Part shown: in pieces, positions 46,654 to 57,515 of the stretch
How positions within the stretch are numbered: position 1 is the stretch's first letter
Layout: every line of letters starts with the position of its first letter
Source of the DNA: Marinobacter litoralis
GTDB lineage: Bacteria; Pseudomonadota; Gammaproteobacteria; Pseudomonadales; Oleiphilaceae
Assembly (NCBI RefSeq): GCF_003336705.1
Contig: NZ_QMDL01000002.1
Coordinates: 171,262 to 235,261 of the forward strand
Length of the DNA stretch: 64,000 bases
Reading direction: 5' to 3'
Translations under genes and position numbers: made by a program
The notes under the pieces: model-generated
Databases searched by the model: none
What the model was told of the DNA's origin: nothing
Seen by the model: the letters and a program-made list of their open reading frames with translations, nothing else

Positions 46654-46961
46654 TGGAAGGCTACTCCGTTGTTGTTCTGAGTCGCTGCTCGATTATTCTG
46701 TTGGTTGGTGTTCGTCGGCCGTGTAGACATTGCCGTGATGCTAGCACTATAGCTAAGGCTTCTCGCGGCTTTGATCAGTCAAAAGTATGATTTTGCTATC
46801 ACTCTTCGTTAGCCGTCTTTCTCGCACCTCATCACTATAGACAAGATTCCGGGATGCAACCACTTTGGGACGGGCGGTTTTAGGCTAAAGCTTTAGAGGG
46901 TTTTGGAGGGGGATTCGAGGAACAACTAACTCTCTCGAGAGACTTTGGCACGCAGTAAGCA
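46654..46961. other. Upstream region of the DUF1302 gene
   Basis: This gene-free stretch should carry the DUF1302 promoter. A perfect 12-base palindrome TCTCTCGAGAGA is at 46931-46942. No convincing -35/-10 pair or ORF is seen. It is bounded on the right by palindrome copy 1. Confidence 0.5.
46931..46942. repeat. Perfect 12-bp palindrome
   Basis: TCTCTCGAGAGA is its own complement. It lies about 280 bases upstream of the DUF1302 start and 20 bases from palindrome copy 1. It could be an operator, but this is not supported further. Confidence 0.4.
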
Positions 46962-47067
46962 AACAACGCGGGGCTTCTTTCTGGAAACCGCTACAAGCAC
47001 GTCCCTGTGCGCTTGTCTCCGGCCATCCATGGCCTACGAAATTTCCAGAAAGAAGCCCCGCGTTGTT
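46962..47067 (+). repeat. Variable-stem palindrome family, copy 1 (short form A)
   Basis: Two 26-base arms (46962-46987 and 47042-47067) are exact complements. The 54-base interior folds into a bulged hairpin (ACAAGCAC...GTGCGCTTGT) and a GGCCAT-CC-ATGGCC hairpin. The inner part matches copy 5 reversed at most positions; the outer arm does not. It lies between the 3' end of the thiolase gene and the upstream region of DUF1302. Confidence 0.9.
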
Positions 47068-47118
47068 CGCCCAGACTATGTACTTTACGTCCGGGCAGAT
47101 AAAACGAGAGAAATCCCG

Positions 47119-48303
47119 TTAGATCATTTCAATAGCCATAGCCGTGGCTTCGCCGCCGCCGATGCACAGGGCCGCTACGCCTTTCTTTTTACCGTAACGC
47201 TGCAGGGCGTACATCAAGGTGACCAGCAGGCGTGAACCTGTGGAGCCGACAGGATGGCCTTGGGCGCAGGCGCCGCCGTGGACGTTTACTTTTTCAGGGT
47301 CCAGGCCCAGTTCTTTGATGGGCATCATGGCGACCATGGCGAAGGCTTCGTTGATTTCAAACAGGTCAACGTCGTCTTTGGTCCAGCCGGTTTTGGCGAA
47401 GAGCTTTTCGATCGCACCTACGGGTGCGCAAGTGAACTCTGCCGGTAACTGGGACTGGGTGGTGTGGCCGACGATGCGGGCCAGTGGTTTGAGGCCGCGT
47501 TTTTCGGCTTCGGATTCGCGCATCAGGACCAGTGCAGAAGCACCGTCTGAGATTGACGAGGCGTTGGCGGCGGTGACGGTGCCGTCTTTGGCAAACGCGG
47601 GGCGCAGACTTGGGATTTTTTCGATGTTGGCGTTGTGGGGCTGTTCGTCGTCTTCGACAATCACTTCGCCTTTACGGGTTTTGACGGTCACCGGGATGAT
47701 TTCGTCTTTCAGGACACCGTCTTCGATGGCTTTTTTGGCGCGGTTCAATGAGCGGATGGCGTATTCGTCCATTTCTTCACGGGTGTAACCTTTTTTGTCA
47801 GCCACTTCCTGCGCGAAGGAGCCCATCAGGCGGCCGGTTTCGGCGTCTTCAAGGCCGTCCAGGAACATGTGGTCTTGCGGGGCAGGCCCTGGGCCCATAC
47901 GGTAGCCTTGGCGGGCACCTTGCAGGATGTGCGGGGCGTTGGACATGCTTTCCATGCCGCCGGCAACCATGATGTCGTTGGTGCCTGCTTTGATCAGGTC
48001 GTGGGCGAACATGGTGGCTTTCATGCCGGAGCCGCACAGTTTGTTGATGGTGGTTGCGCCTGTGCTATCTGGCAATCCTGCCTTACGCATTGCTTGGCGG
48101 GCCGGGCCTTGCTTCAGGCCGGCGGGCAGTACGTTGCCCATGATGACTTCTTGCACGTCAGCAGGCTGAAGGCCTGCACGCTTGACGGCTTCGGCGATGG
48201 AGATGGCGCCCAGTTCCGGGGCGGTGATCGGGGCTAGGCTGCCCATGAATCCGCCCATGGGTGTACGTACACCGCTGACGATAACGACGTTGTCTTGGCT
48301 CAT
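47119..48303 (-). CDS. Acetyl-CoA C-acetyltransferase (thiolase)
   Basis: The 394-residue protein has the nucleophile Cys90 in INKLCGSGMKA, NEAFA near 318, GGACAQGHPVGSTGSR with the catalytic His, and the second Cys in ALCIGGGEATA. It makes or cleaves acetoacetyl-CoA or 3-ketoacyl-CoA. AtoB, PhaA and FadA-like roles cannot be told apart from the sequence alone. It is a single-gene unit. Confidence 0.93.
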   Translation of the reverse strand: MSQDNVVIVSGVRTPMGGFMGSLAPITAPELGAISIAEAVKRAGLQPADVQEVIMGNVLPAGLKQGPARQAMRKAGLPDSTGATTINKLCGSGMKATMFAHDLIKAGTNDIMVAGGMESMSNAPHILQGARQGYRMGPGPAPQDHMFLDGLEDAETGRLMGSFAQEVADKKGYTREEMDEYAIRSLNRAKKAIEDGVLKDEIIPVTVKTRKGEVIVEDDEQPHNANIEKIPSLRPAFAKDGTVTAANASSISDGASALVLMRESEAEKRGLKPLARIVGHTTQSQLPAEFTCAPVGAIEKLFAKTGWTKDDVDLFEINEAFAMVAMMPIKELGLDPEKVNVHGGACAQGHPVGSTGSRLLVTLMYALQRYGKKKGVAALCIGGGEATAMAIEMI

Positions 48304-48340
48304 GTTGTGACCTCTCTGGTTTCGTTCTTTCTAGTTTTGT

Positions 48341-49474
48341 TTAAGGCTTGTGCGGTGCTTCCAGATATTCCTGGGATTGCATTTCCAGCAAGCGGGATTC
48401 GGTACGTTCAAACTCGAAGCTCAGGCTGCCACCGGAGTAGAGTTCGGTGATGGGTGCTTCGGCGGAGATGATGAGTTTTACGTTGCGATCGTAAAATTCG
48501 TCGATCATGTTGATGAAGCGGCGAGCCTGGTCGTCTTTTTCTACGCCCATGACCGGCACGTTGGAGACGATGATGGCATGGAACTGGCGGGCCATTTCGA
48601 TGTAATCGTTTTGGCTGCGCGGGCCGTCGCATACGTCCAGGAAATCAAACCAGACGACGTCGTCGGCGTGGGCTTGGGCCGGGATTTTTCTGCCGTTTAT
48701 TTCCATCGATTTACTGTGCTTGCCTGCTTCAACGGCCAGCGCGTCGAAGCTTTCACGCAAGCAGGCATCCGCGCCTTCGTCCAGCGGATAGTAGTACAAC
48801 TCGGCCTGTTCGAGTGTGCGCAACCGGTAATCGACACCACCGTCTACGTTAACGACGTCGGTGTGTTGCTTGACGAGCGCGATGGCGGGCAGGAAGCGAG
48901 CTCGTTGCAGGCCATCTTTATAGAGCCCGTCGGGTACGATGTTCGATGTGCAAACCAGGGTCACGCCCCGGCTGAACAATTCTTCCATCAGGGTTGCCAA
49001 GATCATGGCATCGCCGATGTCTGATACGAAGAATTCGTCGAAGCAGATAACCCGGGTTTCGCCGGCGAAGGTTTTGGCTACTTTTTCTAGCGGGTTTTTC
49101 TCGCCTTTGAGCTTTCTTAACTCAGCGTGAACGCGCTGCATGAAGCGGTGGAAGTGCACACGCATTTTGCGCTCGAAGGGCAGAGCTTCGAAGAAGGTGT
49201 CCATCAGGTAGGTTTTTCCGCGCCCTACCCCACCCCAGAAGTACAGGCCTTTTACCGGCGTTTCTTTGCCTTTTTTCAGCTTGCGGCGTAATTTTTTGAG
49301 TCCTTTGCTACGCTCACTTTCAGCTTCTACGAGTTTGTCGTACAGTGCTTGTAAGCGACGAACGGCATCTTCCTGCGCCGGGTCCTTGTGAAAATCCGGG
49401 CGCTCTAGATCCTTTTGGTAACGTTGCCAAGGAGTCAGGTTCGCAACAGTTTCAGTGGACACGGCTTCTGTCAT
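48341..49474 (-). CDS. zapE: Cell division ATPase ZapE (AFG1 family)
   Basis: The 377-residue protein has Walker A GGVGRGKTYLMD (residues 81-92), Walker B VICFDEFFVSD, and RFLPAIALV and a C-terminal Arg-rich block of the AFG1 family. ZapE interacts with FtsZ late in division. It is divergent from the YhcB/ZapG gene, another division-linked protein. Confidence 0.93.
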   Translation of the reverse strand: MTEAVSTETVANLTPWQRYQKDLERPDFHKDPAQEDAVRRLQALYDKLVEAESERSKGLKKLRRKLKKGKETPVKGLYFWGGVGRGKTYLMDTFFEALPFERKMRVHFHRFMQRVHAELRKLKGEKNPLEKVAKTFAGETRVICFDEFFVSDIGDAMILATLMEELFSRGVTLVCTSNIVPDGLYKDGLQRARFLPAIALVKQHTDVVNVDGGVDYRLRTLEQAELYYYPLDEGADACLRESFDALAVEAGKHSKSMEINGRKIPAQAHADDVVWFDFLDVCDGPRSQNDYIEMARQFHAIIVSNVPVMGVEKDDQARRFINMIDEFYDRNVKLIISAEAPITELYSGGSLSFEFERTESRLLEMQSQEYLEAPHKP

Positions 49475-49672
49475 CAGGGTTTTCCTGCCATCTGGGTGGA
49501 TTTCTGGGCGCGGTATTGTCGCTTATTTCGTGCTTTTTGGCCATGTTACTTAGGCTGTGGAGCAATACGACGATTGGCGCAGTGTTTCGGCATGTGCGCT
49601 GGTGCTTCGGAGGGGTATACTCTTTTTATAGGTTTTCGCTCTCTCGCATGTACTGACTAGGACGATTGTTAT

Positions 49673-50107
49673 ATGACGAACCTGATTATTGCGGCTGTAG
49701 TCGCGCTGGTAGTAGGCATTATCATTGGGGTTCTTTTTGGGCGCTCTGGGCAGGGTGCTTCTTTGCGTCAGCGGAGGGCTGAGCAGAAGATTGATGAGCT
49801 TCGGGGTGAATTTACGCGCTATCAGGCTCAGGTGAATGAGCATTTTCTGGAATCTGCGCAGTTGTTGGAGCGGTTTAATAGTGCCTATCGCGATGTGAAT
49901 GATCATATGGCGCGTGGGGCGAATCGTTTGTGTAATGATGAGGAGTGGCCGGAGTCGCTGGGGCAGGATGTGTCTGGGCGTATTGAGCACTCGGATTCTG
50001 ATTCGTCTGAGCCACCTCGAGATTATGCACCGAAGGCTGATCCTAAGGAGAAAGGTACGCTTTCTGAAGATTTCGGTTTGCCTAAGGGTGAGAAGCGGCC
50101 TGCTTGA
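49673..50107 (+). CDS. YhcB/ZapG family protein (DUF1043)
   Basis: The 144-residue protein has one N-terminal membrane helix (about residues 4-24, with GIIIGVLFGR), a coiled-coil segment and an acidic, disordered C-terminus. YhcB/ZapG links envelope growth and division in E. coli. It is divergent from zapE. Confidence 0.85.
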   Translation: MTNLIIAAVVALVVGIIIGVLFGRSGQGASLRQRRAEQKIDELRGEFTRYQAQVNEHFLESAQLLERFNSAYRDVNDHMARGANRLCNDEEWPESLGQDVSGRIEHSDSDSSEPPRDYAPKADPKEKGTLSEDFGLPKGEKRPA

Positions 50108-50147
50108 TTCTTTCAAAACGGTGTAGGCTGATCAGAGCTTTCAGTTA

Positions 50148-50340
50148 GATCAGGATGGGGCGGCTTTCCAAAAACCGCTCCTTCGGCCCCCCTGCGGGGT
50201 CCGGCCCGCAATCATAGATTGCGGTCGTTCAGCTTTTCGCATGAAGCTATGCTTCATAACCGCTCGACTGAACCCATGTGGCGCTTCTGCTTCGCCATCC
50301 ATGGCTGCGCACATTTTTGGAAAGCCGCCCCACCCTGATC
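50148..50340 (+). repeat. Variable-stem palindrome family, copy 2 (long form)
   Basis: Arms 50148-50174 and 50314-50340 pair at 26 of 27 positions; the mismatch is A against C. The interior is long and carries extra hairpins: CCGCAATC/GATTGCGG, GTTCAG/CTGAAC and ATGAAGC/GCTTCAT. The inner ends are shared with copies 3 and 4. It sits between the convergent YhcB and NIF3 genes. Confidence 0.92.
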
Positions 50341-50395
50341 TTGCAAACTTGTGAGTGTCCCGCTCCTACCCCATTTCTGCAGTAATTCCGTTCAA

Positions 50396-51139
50396 TTATA
50401 CCGGGTTATCACAGTCGATGAACTGGTGCTTTACTCCGAACTCTTTCGCTAGCGCTTCCCCCAAAGCTTTCGCACCATAACGCTCAGTGGCGTGGTGGCC
50501 GGCGGCGTAGTAGTGGATGCCGGATTCTCGAGCGGTGTGGGTGGTTGGTTCGGAGATTTCGCCGCTGATGTAGGCGTCAACGCCGAGTTCGAGCGCTTTG
50601 GTGATGAACCCTTGAGCTCCGCCGGTGCACCAGGCGACGGTTTTAATCAGGTCTGCGCCCTCGCCTACGTGGAGTGGCTGTCGGTTAAGCGCAGTTTCAA
50701 TGTGACGACCTAAGGTTTCCGGGGTCATGGGCTCGGCCAGTTCGCCTTGCCAAACTAAGCCGCCTACGGGGCGTGGGTTTTGGATGCCTAGTACTTTGGC
50801 CAATTGGCGGTTGTTGCCGTAGTCGGGGTGGTCGTCCAATGGCAGGTGGTAGGCAACGAGGTTGATGTCGTTTTCCAGTAGCTGTTTGATGCGGCGTTTT
50901 TTCATTCCGCGGATGGTTTGGTCTTCGCCTTTCCAGAAGTAACCGTGGTGCACGAGGATCATGTCGGCGTTTTGTTTTACTGCGGCGTCGATCAGCGCTT
51001 GGGAGGCGGTTACACCGGAGATAATGGTCTGAACTTCTTCTTTGCCTTCAACTTGCAGGCCGTTTGGGGCGTAGTCTTGGAAGTTTTCGGGCTGAAGCCA
51101 TTCGTTTATTTTCGTCAGTATCTGGTTGCGAGTTGCCAT
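50396..51139 (-). CDS. NIF3-family dinuclear metal protein
   Basis: The 247-residue protein starts MATRNQILTKINEWLQ and has the NIF3 metal ligands: MILVHHGYFWKG, HLPLDDHPDYGNN and AGHHATERYG. The family forms hexameric rings with a two-metal site (GTP cyclohydrolase 1 type 2 / YbgI-like); its function is not settled. ATG at 51139 is chosen on family alignment. The frame stays open through palindrome copy 3, which would give a false N-terminal extension. Confidence 0.93.
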   Translation of the reverse strand: MATRNQILTKINEWLQPENFQDYAPNGLQVEGKEEVQTIISGVTASQALIDAAVKQNADMILVHHGYFWKGEDQTIRGMKKRRIKQLLENDINLVAYHLPLDDHPDYGNNRQLAKVLGIQNPRPVGGLVWQGELAEPMTPETLGRHIETALNRQPLHVGEGADLIKTVAWCTGGAQGFITKALELGVDAYISGEISEPTTHTARESGIHYYAAGHHATERYGAKALGEALAKEFGVKHQFIDCDNPV

Positions 51140-51441
51140 GGAGTCTACCCCTTCCTTCAGACTTTTGAGATTGGATCGGCGCTTTGACTTGGGGTGCCGG
51201 GATGGGACTGGGCGGGCTTTCCAAAAACCGCTCCTTCGGCACCCCTGTGGGGTCCGGCCCGCAATCACAGATTGCGGTCGTTCAGCTTTCGCATGAAGCT
51301 TTTGCTTCATAAACGCTCTGCTGAACCCATGTGACGCTTCTGCTCCGCCATCCCTGGCTACGCACATTTTTGGAAAGCCCGCCCAGCCCCAACCTTTAAA
51401 CTTGGGTGCGCGCTGGTTTGGCGATCATATTTCTCGCGCGT
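51140..51441. other. hisC-nif3 gap filled by palindrome copy 3
   Basis: Apart from palindrome copy 3 (51203-51391), only short flanks of about 60 and 50 bases remain. No other feature is seen. Confidence 0.6.
51203..51391 (+). repeat. Variable-stem palindrome family, copy 3 (long form)
   Basis: Arms 51203-51227 and 51367-51391 pair at 24 of 25 positions; the mismatch is again A against C. The interior is nearly the same as copy 2, including CCGCAATC/GATTGCGG and ATGAAGC/GCTTCAT hairpins. The outer arm beyond TTTCCAAAAA differs from copy 2. It occupies the hisC-nif3 gap. Confidence 0.92.
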
Positions 51442-52503
51442 TTAGAGAAAATCCAAAGCTTTGATCAACGCGTTGTTTTGGTCACTGGTGCCAATCGTGA
51501 TTCGCAGGAATTCACTGATTCTCGGTTTATTGAAGTGGCGGACAATAATGCCCTGCTCTCTGAGCTCCGCAGCAACATCGGCACCTTTGTGTTCAGGGTG
51601 ACGGGCAAACACGAAGTTGGCTTTTGAAGGCAGCACTTCGAAACCAAGTTTTTCGAGGCCTTTGGTGACTTTTTCACGCTCTCTAATAACGCCGTTGCAG
51701 GAGTCTTCGAACCACTGGCGATCTTCGAATGCGGCCACGGCACCAGCCAGCGCCAAGCGATCCAGCGGGTAGGAGTTGAAGCTGTCTTTGACTCGGTTCA
51801 ATCCTTCAATGAGCTCTGCATTGGCGACGGCGAATCCGACTCGCAAACCCGCCAGCGAACGCGCTTTTGACAACGTTTGGCACACCACCAGGTTCGGGTA
51901 TTGGTTAACCAAGCGAATCGCAGTTTCACCACCGAAATCGATGTAGGCTTCGTCCACTACCACAACACTATCCAGATTCGCTTCTACAATGGCCTGCACA
52001 TGCTGCAAGCCCATGTAGCGTCCGGTGGGGGCGTTCGGGTTCGGGAAGATAACGCCGCCGTTGTCCCGTTTGTAGTCGTCCGGGTTGATTTCAAAGCTTT
52101 CAGTCAACGGGATGATATTGCTTTCAACTTTATACAGACCGCAGTACACGGGATAGAAGCTGTAGGTGATGTCCGGGAACAGGATTGGTTTATCCTGTTT
52201 CAGCAGGCCTTGGAAGATGTGGGCCAGCACTTCGTCAGAACCGTTGCCAACGAATACTTGGTTCTCTTCTATACCAAAATCGATGTAATAAGAGGCGATA
52301 GCCTCTTTCAGAGCGTGGCCTTCGGGGTCTGGGTACAGTCGAAGGTTGTCGTTGAGCTCCGACTTAATGGCTGAAATCACCTTCGGGGATGGCCCGAAGG
52401 GATTTTCATTAGTATTCAGTTTAATCAAGTTAGCCATCTTGGGCTGTTCGCCTGGCACATACGGCTGTAACTCGCTGACCAGTGAGCTCCAGTATTTACT
52501 CAT
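51442..52503 (-). CDS. hisC: Histidinol-phosphate aminotransferase HisC
   Basis: The 353-residue PLP enzyme has [14 protein letters not shown] at the start, [12 protein letters not shown], and the PLP lysine in [15 protein letters not shown] (Lys213). ATG at 52503 is chosen on family alignment. The open frame extends into palindrome copy 4, giving a false longer N-terminus. It lies between hisD and the NIF3 gene. Confidence 0.95.
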   Translation of the reverse strand: MSKYWSSLVSELQPYVPGEQPKMANLIKLNTNENPFGPSPKVISAIKSELNDNLRLYPDPEGHALKEAIASYYIDFGIEENQVFVGNGSDEVLAHIFQGLLKQDKPILFPDITYSFYPVYCGLYKVESNIIPLTESFEINPDDYKRDNGGVIFPNPNAPTGRYMGLQHVQAIVEANLDSVVVVDEAYIDFGGETAIRLVNQYPNLVVCQTLSKARSLAGLRVGFAVANAELIEGLNRVKDSFNSYPLDRLALAGAVAAFEDRQWFEDSCNGVIREREKVTKGLEKLGFEVLPSKANFVFARHPEHKGADVAAELREQGIIVRHFNKPRISEFLRITIGTSDQNNALIKALDFL

Positions 52504-52565
52504 GATTTCTGCACTCCAGATTGGTGCGGGAGTCGGTTTGGTTGTTTTGATTTGGGAGTTTTCGC

Positions 52566-52670
52566 GGAGCGGGTAGTGCTTTCCAAAAACCGCTCCTTCG
52601 GCACGTCCATGTGACGCTTCTGCTCCGCCATCCATGGCTACGCACATTTTTGGAAAGCACTACCCGCCCC
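52566..52670 (+). repeat. Variable-stem palindrome family, copy 4 (short form B)
   Basis: Arms 52566-52589 and 52647-52670 pair at 23 of 24 positions; the mismatch is A against C. The interior equals that of copies 2 and 3 with the middle hairpin module missing. It occupies the hisD-hisC gap. Confidence 0.92.
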
Positions 52671-52753
52671 ACTCTTCAGACTTTCAGTACAACCAACCCA
52701 ACTCACAACTATTAAGATGGGCCGCGACAGGCATTTGCTGCCGAAACAATCAA

Positions 52754-54058
52754 TCAGTCTTTGATACGGTACTCGGCAGAGCGAGCATGGGCAGTCAAAC
52801 CTTCGCCACGGGCAAGAACCGAAGCCACACGCCCCATACGGTCCGCGCCTTCCGGAGTAAAACCGATTAGCGACGAACGTTTCTGGAAGTCGTAAACACC
52901 CAGAGGCGAACTGAAACGCGCAGTACCGCTTGTCGGCAAGACGTGGTTCGGGCCGGCACAATAGTCGCCGAGCGCTTCTGCTGTATAACGGCCCATAAAG
53001 ATCGCGCCGGCGTGCCGGATGTCTTCCAGCATGGTTTGAGGATCTTCTACTGACAACTCCAAGTGTTCGGGAGCGATGCGGTTAGATACTTCCGCTGCTT
53101 CTTTCAGATCAGCCACGTGGATTAGTGCACCTCGGCCTGTCATGGATGTGCGGATAATGTCTTCACGCTCCATGGTGGGCAGAAGCTTGTTGATGCTCGC
53201 TTCCACTGCATCGAGGAAATCGGCATCCGGGCTGACCAGAATGCTTTGGGCCTGCTCGTCGTGCTCAGCTTGTGAGAACAAGTCCATGGCGATCCAGTCC
53301 GGATCGGTTTTGCCGTCGCAGATAACCAGAATCTCGGACGGACCGGCGATCATGTCGATGCCAACAACACCGAACACTTCCCGCTTGGCGGTCGCCACAA
53401 AAATATTACCCGGGCCAACAATCTTATCCACCGCAGGCACCGTTTCCGTGCCGTAAGCCAAAGCACCGACTGCCTGCGCTCCGCCCAGGGCAAACACACG
53501 GTCAACTCCGGCAATAGCGGCTGCCGCCAGTACCATATCGTTCACCACCCCATCCGGAGTAGGCACCACCATAATCAACTCACCGACACCCGCCACCTTG
53601 GCTGGAATCGCGTTCATCAACACAGACGACGGGTATGCTGCCTTTCCACCCGGCACGTACAAACCAGCGCGATCCAGTGGCGTTACCTTTTGCCCCAGAA
53701 CCGTTCCGTCTTCATCCTGATACTGCCAGGACTGCTGATTCTGCCGCTCGTGATAATCCCGAACCCGCTCCGCCGCCTTCTCAAGCGCCTCACGCTGATC
53801 TTGCGGAATCGCCGCTAGCGCCGCCTGCAAACGATCCTGCCCCATCTCCAGCTCGGCCATAGAGCCAACCTTCAGACGGTCAAACTTCTCCGTAAACTCC
53901 AGAACCGCCGCATCGCCACGGGTCTTCACCTCATGCAGGATATGACGCACCGATTCGTTCACCTGATGATCCACACTGTCATCCCACGCCAACAGCTTGG
54001 CCAGCGCACTTTCAAAGTCGCCTTGGGTGGTGTTAAGTCTGGTGATCTTATCGGTCAT
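52754..54058 (-). CDS. hisD: Histidinol dehydrogenase HisD
   Basis: The 434-residue protein has [48 protein letters not shown] and [17 protein letters not shown], with the zinc and catalytic His and Glu residues. [20 protein letters not shown] follows. It carries out the last two oxidations of histidine synthesis. Confidence 0.97.
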   Translation of the reverse strand: MTDKITRLNTTQGDFESALAKLLAWDDSVDHQVNESVRHILHEVKTRGDAAVLEFTEKFDRLKVGSMAELEMGQDRLQAALAAIPQDQREALEKAAERVRDYHERQNQQSWQYQDEDGTVLGQKVTPLDRAGLYVPGGKAAYPSSVLMNAIPAKVAGVGELIMVVPTPDGVVNDMVLAAAAIAGVDRVFALGGAQAVGALAYGTETVPAVDKIVGPGNIFVATAKREVFGVVGIDMIAGPSEILVICDGKTDPDWIAMDLFSQAEHDEQAQSILVSPDADFLDAVEASINKLLPTMEREDIIRTSMTGRGALIHVADLKEAAEVSNRIAPEHLELSVEDPQTMLEDIRHAGAIFMGRYTAEALGDYCAGPNHVLPTSGTARFSSPLGVYDFQKRSSLIGFTPEGADRMGRVASVLARGEGLTAHARSAEYRIKD

Positions 54059-54122
54059 AACTCAAATCCTGCTTTGGATTGAAATTATTAAGTAGAGAGG
54101 CTTCCCTACTCAAAAGCCGGAA

Positions 54123-54232
54123 GCAGCCATTGGGGTGGCCCTTCCAAAAATGTCGTAGGCCATGGATGGCCGGAGAGAAGCGCACATGGATGTGCTCGTA
54201 GCGGTTTTTGGAAGGGCCGCCCCAATGGCTGC
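54123..54232 (-). repeat. Variable-stem palindrome family, copy 5 (short form A, inverted)
   Basis: Arms 54123-54150 and 54205-54232 pair at 27 of 28 positions (one T against G). Read on the minus strand, the interior matches copy 1, including AGCACATCCATGTGCGCTT and GGCCAT-CC-ATGGCC. It occupies the hisG-hisD gap. Confidence 0.92.
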
Positions 54233-54251
54233 CCATCCAAAGTAAAAAACT

Positions 54252-54902
54252 TTACTCCGAAGAACCGCGACGACGCTCCACAGCAGCCGCCATCATCTCG
54301 ATGATCGGATTAATCTTCCCATGCTGCATCTTCATAGACGCCCGATTCACCACCAACCGCGTACTGATATCGTCAATCAACTCCCGCGCCTCAAGGCCAT
54401 TCGCCTTCAGCGTATTACCGGTATCCACGATATCCACAATCTCATCGGCCAGATTCAGAATCGGCGCCAACTCCATCGCACCATACAGCTTGATGATATC
54501 CGCCTGCCGACCCTGCGCCGCATAATAACGGCGAGCAATATTCACAAACTTCGTCGCCACCCGAATACGCCCGGCCGGAGGCTGCTCGCCCTTTTTACCC
54601 GCCGTCATCAAACGACAACGGGAAATATTCAAATCCAGCGGCTCGTACAACCCTTCCCCACCGTGCTCCATCAGCACATCCTTGCCGGTCACGCCAATAT
54701 CTGCGCCACCATATTGAACATACGTAGGCACATCTGTTGCGCGCAGGATCAGCACGCGCACATTCGGATCCGTGGTGGGGAACACCAGCTTGCGGGACTT
54801 TTTCACGTCGTCTACCAGCTCAATGCCGGCTTCCGCCAGCAGCGGCAGGGTCTCTTCGAGAATTCGTCCCTTCGACAAGGCGATGGTGATGGAATCTGTC
54901 AT
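54252..54902 (-). CDS. hisG: ATP phosphoribosyltransferase HisG, short form
   Basis: The 216-residue protein has [36 protein letters not shown] and a PRPP-loop-like [18 protein letters not shown]. It lacks the C-terminal regulatory domain, so it is the short form that works with HisZ; hisZ is not in this window. GGAAAG is 4 bases before the ATG. It follows murA by 30 bases. Confidence 0.96.
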   Translation of the reverse strand: MTDSITIALSKGRILEETLPLLAEAGIELVDDVKKSRKLVFPTTDPNVRVLILRATDVPTYVQYGGADIGVTGKDVLMEHGGEGLYEPLDLNISRCRLMTAGKKGEQPPAGRIRVATKFVNIARRYYAAQGRQADIIKLYGAMELAPILNLADEIVDIVDTGNTLKANGLEARELIDDISTRLVVNRASMKMQHGKINPIIEMMAAAVERRRGSSE

Positions 54903-54932
54903 GGATCTTTCCGGGTTCCCGTTGGTATTTGA

Positions 54933-56463
<1,531 letters not shown>

Positions 56464-56523
56464 AAAAAATCCTCAGCTTTATTTAAATCAGGAGCGGAAT
56501 TGTAACCAATTCCCGGGCAGCGG

Positions 56524-56841
56524 TCAGCTATGCGCGGAAAATCCCGGCAGATGGGCGTCTAAATTACTTAATGCGGCCAGCGACTGTAAACGCTCGCTGG
56601 CACCCTCAAAAGAGAGCGCCAACTGTTTGGATTGCGCCATTCGCTGCCAACACATCAACATGGAAAGCACCGCGGAGTGAGCGGTTTGCAACCGGGTAAG
56701 GTCAACGGTTAATGAACCCTGAGCACCGCTCACAAGTTTCTCACCCTGTTTGCGGAGCTCAAGAACACTGTTTGCATCGACCTTGCCGACAACGCTCAAC
56801 ACGGAGCCTTCCAGGTTAACAACCGGACGGGAGTTGCTCAT
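56524..56841 (-). CDS. mlaB: STAS-domain protein MlaB
   Basis: The 105-residue protein is a single STAS domain, with VDLTRLQTAHSAVLSMLMCW near the middle. MlaB binds the MlaF ATPase in the phospholipid transport complex. It overlaps mlaC by four bases (ATGA). Confidence 0.9.
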   Translation of the reverse strand: MSNSRPVVNLEGSVLSVVGKVDANSVLELRKQGEKLVSGAQGSLTVDLTRLQTAHSAVLSMLMCWQRMAQSKQLALSFEGASERLQSLAALSNLDAHLPGFSAHS

Positions 56842-57491
56842 GAGGCGTTAACATCTTCTTCCAGGTTCAACGACTTTACCGAGTCGGTCCAGCCATCAAT
56901 GACAACCTGCACCTGCCCGCGATTTTCTTCCATTTCCTGAGCAAAACGGTCGCGGAAGGCCAAACCGATATTAACGCCCTCAACGATCACGTTTTCCATC
57001 AACCAACGACCATCGTCGTTTTTATACATGGAGTAAGTCACAGGGTAACGATTGCCCGAGGCAGTAATCACCACCAACTGCACCGATGCCCGGCCTTCAT
57101 TCTGCGGCAGAATCTCCGCTTCACGCACTTCAATCCGGAACTCATCGGCCGTCACCAAAGCCTTGGCATAGCTATCAAACAAGCTGCGTTTGAACTTGGC
57201 CACAAACTCATCGCGCTGTGCACGAGTGGTCTGGCGGGCATAGCGCCCCATCACCCGGGCGGCTATCCGGCGAAAATCCACGAAATCCGACAGGGCATCA
57301 TCCATGCTCTGGTAAAAAGCTTCGGGATCTCTTTCAAACAGACCTTTCTCAGAGTTCAGTTTCTGCACCAACATCTGGGTGTTTTCGCTGACGTATTGCT
57401 CCAGATCTTCCTCGACACCCGCCGACGCCTGACCGACAACCAGCATCAACAAAGCAAATACAACAAACAGCTTTCGCTTGAACATTAACAT
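56838..57491 (-). CDS. mlaC: Periplasmic phospholipid carrier MlaC
   Basis: The 217-residue protein has a signal peptide ending near GQASAG and the MlaC/Ttg2D motifs DFVDFRRIAARVMGRYARQ and RDEFVAKFKRSLFDSYAKAL. It shuttles phospholipid between the outer and inner membranes. AGGAG at 7 bases supports the ATG at 57491. Confidence 0.94.
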   Translation of the reverse strand: MLMFKRKLFVVFALLMLVVGQASAGVEEDLEQYVSENTQMLVQKLNSEKGLFERDPEAFYQSMDDALSDFVDFRRIAARVMGRYARQTTRAQRDEFVAKFKRSLFDSYAKALVTADEFRIEVREAEILPQNEGRASVQLVVITASGNRYPVTYSMYKNDDGRWLMENVIVEGVNIGLAFRDRFAQEMEENRGQVQVVIDGWTDSVKSLNLEEDVNAS

Positions 57492-57515
57492 TTTAATCTC
57501 CTGTCCTGTTCGGCA

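Noticed and set aside
46962..54232. Repeats considered as a CRISPR array or insertion sequences
   Set aside because: Copies are spread between genes, lack regular spacers and encode no transposase; the only frames are short readings of the hairpins.
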